Assembly: GCA_965243755.1 (NCBI GenBank)
Contig: CBDEVW010000002.1
Coordinates: 930,001-994,000 of the forward strand
Length of the DNA stretch: 64,000 bases
Origin: JANSWY01 sp965243755
GTDB lineage: Bacteria; Bacteroidota; Bacteroidia; Cytophagales; Cyclobacteriaceae
Direction of reading: 5' to 3'
Shown here one piece after another: positions 48,207-57,788 of the stretch. The translations under genes and the position numbers were made by a program. Under the pieces are notes generated by a model. It was not told the DNA's origin, searched no databases, and worked only from the letters and a program-made list of their open reading frames with translations. Position 1 is the first letter of the stretch; every line of letters starts with the position of its first letter.

Positions 48207-50426
48207 CTACTTAATCTCCTTCTCCTTCTGAGCATTTACAAATAGAATATTACCTATGTCATCATAACCTTTCAGGATGCTATCTCCCAGTTGCTTGATG
48301 GCTTCACTTCGGAAACCTATAATGGTGAGGTCAGCGGTTTTGGAAACCATGTTGATGATGTCTTTATTACTCTTATCATCAGATTTGGCTATTACATTGA
48401 TGTTTCCGGGGCGTATAGGTAACCTTCCTTCTCGAGCGATTTGCTTGAGTTTGGTTTGCTGTTCCTTAAGTTCATGCTCCGGGAAGATGGCGTAGATTTC
48501 TATTTCAGCGTTTTGCCAGTCCGGGTGTCCCATCATTATATAACCCAATAGGATCATCAGATTGGCATTGGCATAATCACTTTGGGTGATCCAGATATGA
48601 ATTTCTTTCTTGTGTCCAAATCCTTTTTCTGAGCTGGCAAGAATACAAATGTCAAACTCTGCAGCTTTTACCAGCGGGATATTGTCCAGAATGTCTTTAG
48701 TGTTTTCGTTGGTTACCCTTGAATATTCAAACAGGAACATATTTCCCTCTTTCCCTGAAATACTAGGCAATTGCAGGGCCTGGGCAATTGCGGTAGTATA
48801 GGATGGTGATACCATTGTGTCCAGGTAAACATTGGATCGCTTACCTCCAGCCATTTTTATGAGGCTTTGCAGGTCCATTTGTGCTTGGATATTCGTTTCT
48901 CTGGACAAATAACCATTGATAAAGTGTATGTAATTCCCGAACCCATACCGATGGCACATCCATCTCAACAGGTCAAAATCAGCAGTTCTTTTAAAGGCAT
49001 TCTTCGTGATGCAGATCACTGATGGTCTCCAGTCTTCATCGTTAGTTTCAGCATTTTGTAAAAAGATCTGTATCCTTCTGGACACCTGAAAGATGACCCC
49101 TTGAAATATTTTTGCCAGCCCTTGTTTGTCTTTGTTGGCCCTGGAAATAATGATATAGATGATCAACATTATAAATAGCGAACCAAACGCATAGGGCGCA
49201 TTCATTGAAAACATCAGGTAGAAACACATCAGTGCACCAAGGAGTGACAGTGGCCATTTTGATTTGAAAGTAGGTCGGTAGGAAGGGTCTGCAGCGAAAT
49301 GGTGTAGAAATGAAATGAGACAAATAGCACCATAAGTTACCATGAAAAACATCGAAATGATCTCAGCCACAAAATTGACATTGCCCAGTGCAACAAAGAC
49401 TATGGCAATAATACTGGTAATGATAATGCCATTAACAGGTTCATTTTTCTTACTTTCTTTACTAAGCCAAACATTGAAATTTGAATTTCCAAACACTTTG
49501 TCGCCAGCAAGAGCCTGCAGTGTTCTTGGAGCGATAATGATGGACCCAAGGGCGGAGGACAAAGTAGCAGCCACTAATCCTATAGGGATGATTGGTCCCC
49601 AGTAAGCTATTTGGGACATGATTAGCTGGTCATTGGCCAGGTCTTCAGGGCTTGCAGAGATGTTCAGCTTGAATGCTGCCCCGATGTAGATCAACATGCC
49701 AAAGACAGTGGCCCAAATGGTTCCTGAAGGAATTGATTTTTTCGGATCTTTCAAGTCTCCGGATAAACCTACTCCTGCTGCCATACCAGTAAAAGCAGGG
49801 AATATTATGGCAAACACATAAAAAAAGCTGTCTCCATTGGGTATAGCCGTGAAGAAATCAATGCCATGAGTATTTTGATAATCCGTTGTTCCGGTGAAAA
49901 ACATGAAGATAGAAACAAACAAAACAGTCACTACCAGGTATAGTGCTTTTACTCCAATGTCCGCTCCTTTTGTAAACATGATCAGACAAACCAGCAGAAC
50001 CAAAGGAATACTTACATATCGTTTATCGTAGATCTGCAGGTTGTATACTTCATTCACATAATCGAAGACAGGAGAAAATGCCTCCGCACAGGCGATGATG
50101 TAGAATGCCACACTTATGGCCTGTGACAAATACAGGGTTATTCCGATAGCTGCTCCAATATTAATCCCAAATGACCTGGAGATGATGTAATAGACTCCAC
50201 CACCTTCTACTTTTTGATTGGTAGCAATTTCTGCTACCGCCATGGCAGTGGGCAGTGTCACAAGGTGTCCAATGGCAATGATTCCTAAGGTGCCAAGAAG
50301 CCCAACATGACCCACAGCATAACCAAACCTTAAAAAAAGGATCGCTCCCAGGATGGTGGAAATGGTCGTTAAGAAAACTGGTAAAGTGCCAAATTTTGCT
50401 TTACCATTCGTTGATTTTGTCGACAT
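48207..50426 (-). CDS. Cation-chloride cotransporter-like APC permease with C-terminal cytosolic domain
   Basis: Residues 1-450 carry about 12 helices of the APC fold (FLTTISTILGAILFLRFGYAVGHVG at helix 1; EGGGVYYIISRSFG, GVGLSGDLKDPKKSIPSGT and GLVAATLSSALGSIIIAPRTLQALAGD). The GDLKDPKKSIP segment and the helix-1 pattern are those of SLC12-type cation-chloride cotransporters. Residues 470-739 form a soluble domain with Rossmann-like strands (SVICITKN, ADLTIIGFRS) like the eukaryotic CCC cytosolic domain. It may move K+, Na+ or Cl-. Its transcription is divergent from the M57-like gene, with a 364-base AT-rich gap between them. Confidence 0.88.
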   Translation of the reverse strand: MSTKSTNGKAKFGTLPVFLTTISTILGAILFLRFGYAVGHVGLLGTLGIIAIGHLVTLPTAMAVAEIATNQKVEGGGVYYIISRSFGINIGAAIGITLYLSQAISVAFYIIACAEAFSPVFDYVNEVYNLQIYDKRYVSIPLVLLVCLIMFTKGADIGVKALYLVVTVLFVSIFMFFTGTTDYQNTHGIDFFTAIPNGDSFFYVFAIIFPAFTGMAAGVGLSGDLKDPKKSIPSGTIWATVFGMLIYIGAAFKLNISASPEDLANDQLIMSQIAYWGPIIPIGLVAATLSSALGSIIIAPRTLQALAGDKVFGNSNFNVWLSKESKKNEPVNGIIITSIIAIVFVALGNVNFVAEIISMFFMVTYGAICLISFLHHFAADPSYRPTFKSKWPLSLLGALMCFYLMFSMNAPYAFGSLFIMLIIYIIISRANKDKQGLAKIFQGVIFQVSRRIQIFLQNAETNDEDWRPSVICITKNAFKRTADFDLLRWMCHRYGFGNYIHFINGYLSRETNIQAQMDLQSLIKMAGGKRSNVYLDTMVSPSYTTAIAQALQLPSISGKEGNMFLFEYSRVTNENTKDILDNIPLVKAAEFDICILASSEKGFGHKKEIHIWITQSDYANANLMILLGYIMMGHPDWQNAEIEIYAIFPEHELKEQQTKLKQIAREGRLPIRPGNINVIAKSDDKSNKDIINMVSKTADLTIIGFRSEAIKQLGDSILKGYDDIGNILFVNAQKEKEIK

Positions 50427-50790
50427 CCAAAGTTCGGAATTAGTAGGGTACCAATATATGAATTTATCTTTTGCAGAAGTATGATCAAGCCTTAAACAAT
50501 TTAAAATCTGTTAAAAATTGGGGCTTCCTATTATTTTTTTCAAATAAATAATATTCTGAAAAAACTTATCAATGAAAAATTATATTTCGCCAAATATTAT
50601 ATAGTAAAATTTGAAACTAATATATTAAAAATGATAAAATATACTGCTGGTTAATAAAAAACAGGTCATTTGTGATTCCTGAAAAAATTATATTTTGCGG
50701 TAGGAAAAAACAGAGGTAATCTGTTTCATAAAAGTAAATGGATCAGATAGATTCATTTTTGTTAATTAAGTCTAACCAAACAAATAAACA
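50427..50790. other. 364-bp AT-rich divergent intergenic region
   Basis: A long AT-rich gap between the permease and the metalloprotease. I see no gene, RNA or clear hairpin. It must carry both promoters; TATATTTTGCGG near 50690-50701 is a partial -7 match for the protease, nothing better. Confidence 0.4.
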
Positions 50791-51618
50791 ATGAGAAGAA
50801 TTAACGCATTCCTCATGGCTGCAAGTGCATGCCTTATTTTCGCTTCGTGCGATAACAACACCGAAATTGCTGCAGTTGATGAAATCCCACAAGAAGTAAG
50901 AGCAAATTTAGAGAAAGCAGGTTTTGATGCTGAACATGTGATCACCTTTGAAGAAGGATATCTTGTAGAAGGAGATATTTACTTTACTGCGGATCAGATT
51001 AATGACCTTAAGCCAGCTGATCATTTGCCAAATGCAGAGCAGTATTCTACAGACAATTTAGTTACTGGTCTTCCTCGGGTAATCACTATGTATGCTGAAG
51101 AAGGTGGTAGAAAAGGATATAGCCCAGGAATGATTGCTGGATTGGATGAGGCTATTGCAAGATACAATGCAAGAGGTCTTCAAATAACCTTCCAAAGAGT
51201 TTCAAACAGAAATCAGGCTGATATCGTTATGAGCAGACTGAGCAAAAGAGATGAGAGAAGAGGAGTTTTAGGTTCTGCCGGATTCCCTACAGCTTCGGGT
51301 GATCCTTACGGTGAAATTAAAATGAGTGGTATTCTTGAGTCGTCTTATGGCCTTAGCACAGATGGTATTGCTACTATCATTGCTCACGAAATGGGTCACT
51401 GCATTGGATTCAGACATACTGACTACTTCAATAGAAGCATCAGCTGTGGTGGAAGTCCTTACAACGAAGGTGATGGTGGCGTAGGAGCTAATCACATCCC
51501 TGGAACTCCAACAGGAGCTGACCTTGCAGGAAACGGATCATGGATGCTTTCTTGTACAGATGGATCTGACAGACCGTTTACCAGTGCAGACAGAACAGCA
51601 TTAGATTATTTATACTAA
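50791..51618 (+). CDS. M57-like zinc metalloprotease lipoprotein
   Basis: A lipoprotein signal (LMAASACLIFASC, lipid Cys near residue 20) precedes a roughly 250-residue protease. The zinc site is TIIAHEMGHCIGFRHTD (HEMGH-x5-H, His near 199), matching the dual-action HEIGH/M57 group that includes myxobacterial MrtX-type and many Bacteroidota surface proteases. A Cys-rich region with GGSPYNEGDGGVGANHIPGTP follows. The substrate is unknown. A strong terminator follows immediately. Confidence 0.88.
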   Translation: MRRINAFLMAASACLIFASCDNNTEIAAVDEIPQEVRANLEKAGFDAEHVITFEEGYLVEGDIYFTADQINDLKPADHLPNAEQYSTDNLVTGLPRVITMYAEEGGRKGYSPGMIAGLDEAIARYNARGLQITFQRVSNRNQADIVMSRLSKRDERRGVLGSAGFPTASGDPYGEIKMSGILESSYGLSTDGIATIIAHEMGHCIGFRHTDYFNRSISCGGSPYNEGDGGVGANHIPGTPTGADLAGNGSWMLSCTDGSDRPFTSADRTALDYLY

Positions 51619-51643
51619 GAAATAGCAGAATCTGGTAGTTAAG

Positions 51644-51682
51644 AAGGTGCAGTAGCCGTTGGTTGCTGCACCTTATTTTTTT
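51644..51682 (+). terminator. Rho-independent terminator of the M57-like gene
   Basis: AAGGTGCAG and CTGCACCTT form a perfect 9-bp stem around a 13-base loop, then an A and a run of seven T. It overlaps the 3' end of the convergent TonB receptor gene. Confidence 0.85.
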
Positions 51683-54201
51683 AATTTGAATCGAGCCATA
51701 ATGTTTGGAGTAAACCCAAGGGCAAGGTTTTCAATTCTTTTAGCACCATTCATTCCATCATTTCTGAAATAGGTATTTACCAGATTCTTGTGTCTGGTGA
51801 GGTTCCAAAAAGCAATTCCAACTTCCCCAACCCATTTTTTTTCAGTGTCTATTTTGTACTTTGCCGAAAGGTCAACACGTAAATAAGCTTCCTGGCGCTC
51901 AGCGTTCGGATTCAGGTAGTTGATCACTCCACCAACTATGGTAGGGTCTCCGGGATTTGTATATGGACGACCACTATGCCAGTTGATGCTCGTGGAAATT
52001 TGTAAATTCTTGTTTTTGTAACCAACTCCGAAGGTTAGCTGATGCGGAATGTCCAGGTTGCTACTAAATGTGGGCGTATTTAATGGTGGAAATTTGTAGG
52101 TGTTTTTGGAATAGGAATAACTGACCCAGGTAGAATAACTGGCTATTTTCCTGTTGACAAGCAATTCCAATCCCTTGATAAGGTAACTACCCTGTGCCCT
52201 GACCAATTCGAATTGATTTTGAAAGGCCTGGCTGGAGGTCAGAATACCATCCACATTTTTAACAAACCCGTCAACTGTACTCATCCAGCCTTTTTTGTTG
52301 TATTGGAAACCAATAGAGGCCTGATAACTTCTTAAAAGCGGTATATCGTCCTCATTAGCGACTACCCATCTTCGCTTCTCTACACCAAGAAAATCGTTTT
52401 GAAGATCTATGATCTGTACAATGCTTTGACTTTTTCTTTCTCCCAGGAATTCAATGGCCAGGTACTCTGTTAACTGACGGTTTAGTCCGATACGAGGTTC
52501 CAATGTAAAAGTGGAAAGCTGGTGGTAGTAATTGGTTCTTAAGCCAAAGGAAGCATTTGTTTTTCCATCACTCGAAATCAATGAACCCTGACCGTAAAAC
52601 ACATGGGTCATCAGCACCTCTTTGATGTATCGTCGGAACCCGGGATTGTCCAGTTCTTCCAGGTTGCCGATGGCAATTTCTCCCAGGTGATAACCCGTTT
52701 CCAACTTCACAAGATGGTTCGGTTTATACACCATGTCCAACTTCAAATTAAGGTCGGAAATTTCATTTTGCTGATGTAACCGTTGCTCATTGAGAATGTC
52801 AAAATTGATTGAATTAAGGCGATAGAAGGAATGACTGCCGCTGATGGTGCCTGACCAATGTGTGTCCAATTTTTTCTTGAACTTTAGTCCATAAGCCATG
52901 GTTTGCTGTTCCAGTGTGCTGGTTCGGGACTCAATGTTTCCGTCAATTCTTCCGGCTTCTTCATGTTCCAGCTGATTATCGAGAAAAATAATGGAGGCTT
53001 CCAACTTTTCTGATGGGGATGGCTGGTAATTGAGCTTTAGGTTGGTGTCGATGTATTGAAAATTTTCATTGCTGAAACTGACCGAATCCGGATCATTGCT
53101 TAGGATTTCAGTGTCCCTGAAGGCACGCTTGGCATAACTCTCAAAAGTGGGTGAATCAAAAATGTCAGAAATTGAGCGTCTTACGGATAGTTGCATTGAA
53201 AGCTTGTTACTAAGTGGAGTTTGTACTACAGCATCAGCATTTAACAAATTGAAGCCACTGCTAAAAAAAGGTTTTAGAATGATCGATGAATTTGACTGTA
53301 GAGACAGTAGGCCGGAAACAGCTTCACCATATTTTGCCTGGGTCCCATTTTTTGTAATTTGAACATTGTCCACGATATATGGATTGAATGCTGAGATCAA
53401 CCCAAAAAAGTGCCCTGTCTGAAACATGCGGATACCATCCCACAAAACAAGGTTCTGGTCGTTGGTGCCGCCTCTAATGTTAATATTTGAAACAGATTCA
53501 TTGAAACTGGAAATGCCGGGGAAAGATTGCAGGGTGTAAAAAACATCAGGTTCTATCAGACCGGGCAGTATTTGCATTTGCTGTGTGGTTACCTGCATCT
53601 GTCCATTGATCATTTTATCAATACCCTCAATCAGGTAATTTGGAATCAGCACCTCTGGTAAAATCTGAATTTTAGGGGTGAGATAAATGGGGTCACATTC
53701 CGGTGAATATTCCAGGACTTTCGAAAATGAATGGTATCCCAAATGGATGATTTTCAAGGTGTCTATGTTGCTGTATTCCAACTGGAAATAACCGGTACTG
53801 TCACTTATTGTAGCTTCTTTGCCCATGCCGATTGAAGCAAATCCAATTCCCACTCCTGTTTGATTGTCTAAGATATAGCCACACAACATTCTGGGTGCTC
53901 CGGCGGCTATTGCAATATATTTCTCGTTGATCACCTGAAATGAGAGGCCACTCTGCTTTTGCAGATAAGAGATTTTTTCCTGAAGATTCCATTGTGCGTT
54001 TGGAGGAGTGACTTTTATGGGCAACACCAATTCATCTGCAAAAGAAAATGATACCTGATGCTGCCGTTCTATGCTTTGAAGAACTTCTGAAAGTGGAGTG
54101 GGTTGTTGAGCTTGTAAATTGGTGGATAAGAATAGAAGGACTCCCCAAATCAGGGGTCTAAGGTGTCTGTTGTTTAAATAGTATGATCTTATCCTCCTCA
54201 A
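51673..54201 (-). CDS. TonB-dependent receptor with STN signalling domain
   Basis: Signal peptide (LIWGVLLFLSTNLQAQ), then an STN domain (TPLSEVLQSIERQHQVSFSF to SFQVINEKYIAI) that passes a surface signal to FecR. A carboxypeptidase-regulatory-like beta domain (GYILDNQTGVGIGFASIGMG) follows, then the plug (LPGLIEPDVFYTLQSFPGISSFNESVSNINIRGG) and a barrel of about 600 residues ending with a terminal aromatic/basic strand (NIMARFKLKK). The substrate is not clear; iron compounds or glycans are both possible. Its first 44 bases overlap the FecR gene, and with the sigma gene it forms a FecI-FecR-FecA-like signalling unit. Confidence 0.9.
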   Translation of the reverse strand: MRRIRSYYLNNRHLRPLIWGVLLFLSTNLQAQQPTPLSEVLQSIERQHQVSFSFADELVLPIKVTPPNAQWNLQEKISYLQKQSGLSFQVINEKYIAIAAGAPRMLCGYILDNQTGVGIGFASIGMGKEATISDSTGYFQLEYSNIDTLKIIHLGYHSFSKVLEYSPECDPIYLTPKIQILPEVLIPNYLIEGIDKMINGQMQVTTQQMQILPGLIEPDVFYTLQSFPGISSFNESVSNINIRGGTNDQNLVLWDGIRMFQTGHFFGLISAFNPYIVDNVQITKNGTQAKYGEAVSGLLSLQSNSSIILKPFFSSGFNLLNADAVVQTPLSNKLSMQLSVRRSISDIFDSPTFESYAKRAFRDTEILSNDPDSVSFSNENFQYIDTNLKLNYQPSPSEKLEASIIFLDNQLEHEEAGRIDGNIESRTSTLEQQTMAYGLKFKKKLDTHWSGTISGSHSFYRLNSINFDILNEQRLHQQNEISDLNLKLDMVYKPNHLVKLETGYHLGEIAIGNLEELDNPGFRRYIKEVLMTHVFYGQGSLISSDGKTNASFGLRTNYYHQLSTFTLEPRIGLNRQLTEYLAIEFLGERKSQSIVQIIDLQNDFLGVEKRRWVVANEDDIPLLRSYQASIGFQYNKKGWMSTVDGFVKNVDGILTSSQAFQNQFELVRAQGSYLIKGLELLVNRKIASYSTWVSYSYSKNTYKFPPLNTPTFSSNLDIPHQLTFGVGYKNKNLQISTSINWHSGRPYTNPGDPTIVGGVINYLNPNAERQEAYLRVDLSAKYKIDTEKKWVGEVGIAFWNLTRHKNLVNTYFRNDGMNGAKRIENLALGFTPNIMARFKLKK

Positions 54202-55051
54202 TACTGTAGGAAATATTAAATGGGATTGTAATTGCCATTAGTGCGGACTCCAGGTCATCATGACTAAATACACCAGTGAACAATTGGTCCTCATTGATAC
54301 GCTTTGTTTCCAAAGATACATTGAATTGTCTTTCAAACTCTCTTAAAACGATATGGAATGGTGTGCTTCTGAATTTACTTTCACCTTTTATCCAGCCAGG
54401 TATATCCCCAATTTGTTCGTCCCATTTCAAAAACTGATCTTTTGTCCACTGTACACTCTGACCAGGAATTAATATGGTAGTTTCATTGGGTGACTGAACC
54501 TGTACTGTACCTTCATAGCAGGTTACCAGTAACTGACTTTTTCGATCACTTACATTAAACTGCGTACCGAGGACAGAAATCAGCCCATTCTGAGTGATAA
54601 CATCAAACTTTTGTCCTTTGGCTACTCGAAAAAAAGCTTCTCCCGAGAGTTGTACCTTGCGTTGGTCATCCCAGTTGTCCCTGGCGTACCTGATGGTGGT
54701 GCCAGCATTCATGATGACCTCAGATTCATCAGGCAACAGCACAACTTTGGACTCTTGTTTGGACGTCACCACTGTGGTATTTTCCGGTAGGAAATAGAGT
54801 ACCAGAGAGCTGACAATCACTAACACAGCCGCAATTTTTACAGCTATATGTAAATATCTTCTCTTTGATGGAGTATTGGTGTACTCTTTATATTCGAATG
54901 CTGATAATTCTTTTTGAGGAGCCTTGAATGACTTTAGGGTTTGATCAAGAGAGGTTATCAAACGGTAATCATCTGTACGCTTGAATTGCGCTAGCTCTTC
55001 ACCGGATAATTCTCCATTCAAATACTTTAATATGGTTTCTTTTTTACTCAT
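54158..55051 (-). CDS. FecR family anti-sigma factor / sensor
   Basis: A 297-residue protein with a short cytosolic N-terminus (residues 1-65), one transmembrane helix (VKIAAVLVIVSSLVLYFL) and a periplasmic FecR domain. Family landmarks are LPDESEVIMNAGTTIRY, VQLSGEAFFRVAKGQKFDVITQNGLISVLGTQFNV and VTCYEGTVQV; the C-terminal DUF4974-like part reads FRSTPFHIVLREFERQFNVSL. It holds the ECF sigma factor until the TonB receptor signals. It lies between the sigma gene (77 bases upstream) and the receptor (44-base overlap). Confidence 0.94.
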   Translation of the reverse strand: MSKKETILKYLNGELSGEELAQFKRTDDYRLITSLDQTLKSFKAPQKELSAFEYKEYTNTPSKRRYLHIAVKIAAVLVIVSSLVLYFLPENTTVVTSKQESKVVLLPDESEVIMNAGTTIRYARDNWDDQRKVQLSGEAFFRVAKGQKFDVITQNGLISVLGTQFNVSDRKSQLLVTCYEGTVQVQSPNETTILIPGQSVQWTKDQFLKWDEQIGDIPGWIKGESKFRSTPFHIVLREFERQFNVSLETKRINEDQLFTGVFSHDDLESALMAITIPFNISYSIEEDKIILFKQQTP

Positions 55052-55128
55052 CTGGCATGAATAGAACAGTTGAATGGCAGTAATTCCTACTAGCCATCCT
55101 TATTTTGCACAAAAATATCTTAATAAAC

Positions 55129-55698
55129 TTATATTTTGCCCAATTTCTTCTTTAAGATTTTTAAAGCCGTATATATTCTTTTCTCTACGGTCTTCCTCGA
55201 AACACCCAATAGCTCAGCAATTTCCTTGTGTTTTTTACCTTCTACCCTGTTCATCAGAAAGGTGACTCGCTGATCTTCTGTCAACTCCTCCAGGGCTTCT
55301 TTTAATAGGTCGAAATATTCTTTACCCTGATAAAGAAATTCCGGAGACTCGTGAGTTGTGTTTTTTTGAGTGGCTTCATTCCGATAATTTAATATTGTTT
55401 TCTTTTTCGATAATTCGTTGAGCATGTGGTTGTTGGCCACAGTAAAAAGAAATGATTTTGCTTTGTCTTCAGTTACTTTCTCGCAATTGTCCCATAATTT
55501 TGAAAAAGTTTCCTGAACAATATCTTCCGGATGATTATCGGGTCCAAATTTGTAATAAAGAAAGTTAAACAGATCAGAAGCATACTTTTCGAATATGCGA
55601 TTGAACACTTCCTGCTTACAAATATTATCTTCCTTAGGTGATTGCACCCGCCAAATTAAGAAATTGTAATAGGAATTTTTAATAAATAACTGTTTCAT
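55129..55698 (-). CDS. FecI-type ECF sigma factor
   Basis: Region 2 reads RIFEKYASDLFNFLYYKFGPDNHPEDIVQETFSKLWDN and region 4 reads LTEDQRVTFLMNRVEGKKHKEIAELLGVSRKTVEKRIYTALKILKKKL, so this is an ECF sigma factor of the Bacteroidota FecI group. The 55698 ATG gives 189 residues, with an unusual 28-residue N-terminal extension before the first conserved helix; a GTG at 55647 would give a standard start and leave 55 bases to the divergent lipoprotein gene. It should be held by the FecR gene downstream and activate the receptor operon. Confidence 0.92.
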   Translation of the reverse strand: MKQLFIKNSYYNFLIWRVQSPKEDNICKQEVFNRIFEKYASDLFNFLYYKFGPDNHPEDIVQETFSKLWDNCEKVTEDKAKSFLFTVANNHMLNELSKKKTILNYRNEATQKNTTHESPEFLYQGKEYFDLLKEALEELTEDQRVTFLMNRVEGKKHKEIAELLGVSRKTVEKRIYTALKILKKKLGKI

Positions 55699-55702
55699 TA
55701 AT

Positions 55703-57187
55703 GTGAGATTGGTAAAAACATATCAACATAGCAGACTTCTGGTTTGGGTGTTACTGCTGATGTATATCATTCCGTCCTGTCGGGAAGAGGTTACAGAAGT
55801 AGATCCCATTGATGAGGACTTAGTATTTAGAAAAAACTCAGAAATCGGACAGGCGATTAGGGGCATTTCTTTACTGGATGGGTCTTCAGATAATATTCTT
55901 GATAACTCAAACCATCACAAGGTGGTGTTGCCTGTATCAATTACATTTAGAGGGGAGTCTTTGGTGATAACCAATGAAACACAGATTGCCGATCTTACTG
56001 AAGCCTTTATTCAAAACCCATATCAGGGATTACCAAAAATCACCTCGTTTCCAATTCAATTAATAACAAGCGATTACCTCAATATCACGGTTGACGATGA
56101 GGTTGCATTAAGAAATTTGTCTCAAACCTCCAGGAGCCTTCCCGATGAAGATATTGAATGTCTCGATTTTCGATATCCGGTAAAAGTGGCTACCTATGAT
56201 GAACTGAACCAATTGGCTGATGTTGTAACGATCCGCGGAGATGAACAGCTGTATCATTTAATTCATAATGAGAAAGACAATGACTTGTTGAGTTTACAAT
56301 ATCCAGTGGTTATGACCCGATCGGATCAGGGTGAGGAGGTCATTGCGAATAACGAAGAATTTACCGCTTTGCTGGCCACTGATTCAGAATCATGTGATGA
56401 GAATGATTTGATCTTTGAGGAACAGGACAATCCGCCATTGCTTCAAACCTTATCGCTCTTTCTAACAGACGCCCCTTTCCCATACGATTTAATCGCCGAA
56501 GTAAATGTGCATATACTGAGAATTGAGGTAAAAACTGGTGCTGCCAATGACACTGTTCCATTCATTACCATCATGGATGACGAACAAACTTTTAATATGC
56601 TAAGCCTTACCAATGGCACCACTGCAGACCTTGGTCAGATTGAATTACCCGTTGGAAGCTACGAGTTTTTTAGAATGTTTGTGGATGATGGCAATGTAGT
56701 AATGAATGACGGAGAGGTCTTTGAATTGAAAGTGCCATCTGGCAGCCAAAGCGGTATAAAGATCCAGCCAAATGAGAATATAGAAATTATTGAAGGAGAG
56801 AATCCTGAGTTTTTACTGGATTTTGATGTCAGCAAATCGCTGGTAGTTCGTGGAAATCCAGATTCACCCAATGGGATCACAGGATTCAATTTTAAACCCG
56901 TAATCAGGGCGATAAACCTTGCCAATACTGGCAGCTTATCCGGAGAAGTAACGGCCTTCTCCAGTGGGGAAGTTCTTGCAAACGCACATATATCACTTCT
57001 GGCAGCAGATACGGTTTACACAACATCTGTGAGTAACGAGCTTGGTGAATATAAGATCATCGGCCTGGCAGAAGGGTCATATGATATCCTTGTTGAACTG
57101 GATAATTATCTTCCGTACGAACAATCGGGAATTTCGATTACTGCAAATCAGGAAACCATACATGACATTCAATTGCAGGAGGAGTAG
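55703..57187 (+). CDS. DUF4382 lipoprotein with carboxypeptidase-regulatory domain
   Basis: A GTG start gives a lipoprotein signal (LLVWVLLLMYIIPSC). The middle (residues 245-400) is a DUF4382 domain (SLFLTDAPFPYDLIAEVNVHILRIEV, then GSYEFFRMFVDDG). The C-terminus (residues 410-494) is a carboxypeptidase regulatory-like beta-sandwich (SGEVTAFSSGEVLANAHISLLA, then GLAEGSYDILVELDNYLPYE). The first 230 residues are not recognised. No ATG fits near the signal. It is divergent from the sigma gene with only 4 bases between annotated starts, so their promoters must overlap coding DNA or one start is wrong. It may be a surface partner of the signalling receptor. Confidence 0.85.
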   Translation: MRLVKTYQHSRLLVWVLLLMYIIPSCREEVTEVDPIDEDLVFRKNSEIGQAIRGISLLDGSSDNILDNSNHHKVVLPVSITFRGESLVITNETQIADLTEAFIQNPYQGLPKITSFPIQLITSDYLNITVDDEVALRNLSQTSRSLPDEDIECLDFRYPVKVATYDELNQLADVVTIRGDEQLYHLIHNEKDNDLLSLQYPVVMTRSDQGEEVIANNEEFTALLATDSESCDENDLIFEEQDNPPLLQTLSLFLTDAPFPYDLIAEVNVHILRIEVKTGAANDTVPFITIMDDEQTFNMLSLTNGTTADLGQIELPVGSYEFFRMFVDDGNVVMNDGEVFELKVPSGSQSGIKIQPNENIEIIEGENPEFLLDFDVSKSLVVRGNPDSPNGITGFNFKPVIRAINLANTGSLSGEVTAFSSGEVLANAHISLLAADTVYTTSVSNELGEYKIIGLAEGSYDILVELDNYLPYEQSGISITANQETIHDIQLQEE

Positions 57188-57788
57188 AGACCTCTGGAAA
57201 TGAAAACGCCCCAAATTATTGAGGCGTATTCAAAGCTCTGTCGTGCGTTGGAACAAGCACAACCTACATAACATCTGTGGTAATAAACTTTTATATCTAA
57301 AGGAAAGCGGAGAAAACCAAGAACCAAAAAATTACACAGATTTAGAAAAACACTTCTCGGCACGTTTTTGGTTTTCTCGCCCCTCAACTGCTTCACTATT
57401 TTAATCCAGGAAGATATGTTTGGGTTCCCATACCTTCCCGGATTCTGCCAGTAAATAGCAGTTTTGTGAACAGTAATCAACTATCGATTAAAAATACCCG
57501 GTTGAAATATGATCTTGCCATTACTAATTCACCAGTTCACAAATCACCATAATTTCAAATCATCCAGATTCCCAAAACACTGATGATAAACAACAGTTTA
57601 ATGAGAATTTCTCTTAGTTTTGAGGTGTGTTGCGAACTCATCATTCATTAAACCGATGACTGTGATAAATTCCCACCTTGGTTAACGGTTTTATTTCGCT
57701 GATTCAATAAATTCCCACTCTCGAAATTTAAATTTTTATATTTAATATAAATATTGTTATATTTGAGGTTCATTAAATCTACTTTACC
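57188..57788. other. 601-bp non-coding region
   Basis: This is one of the longest gaps without a gene. It contains an 11-bp inverted repeat (GAGAAAACCAA at 57310-57320 and TTGGTTTTCTC at 57368-57378) and a weak hairpin near 57205-57226 (ACGCC/GGCGT). Short frames on both strands here are low-complexity and lack support. The bases from 57266 to 57350 read like a degenerate copy of a Bacteroidota interspersed sequence, but I could not verify this. Confidence 0.4.
57758..57765 (+). promoter_or_regulatory. Candidate -7 promoter element
   Basis: TATATTTG matches TAnnTTTG 23 bases before the ATG of the gene at 57789. No TTG lies at the right distance in the very AT-rich upstream bases. Confidence 0.4.

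Noticed and set aside
57219..57480. Two small open frames on opposite strands in the 601-base gap.
   Set aside because: They overlap each other, have no start context or family motif, and lie over the inverted repeat; treated as non-coding.
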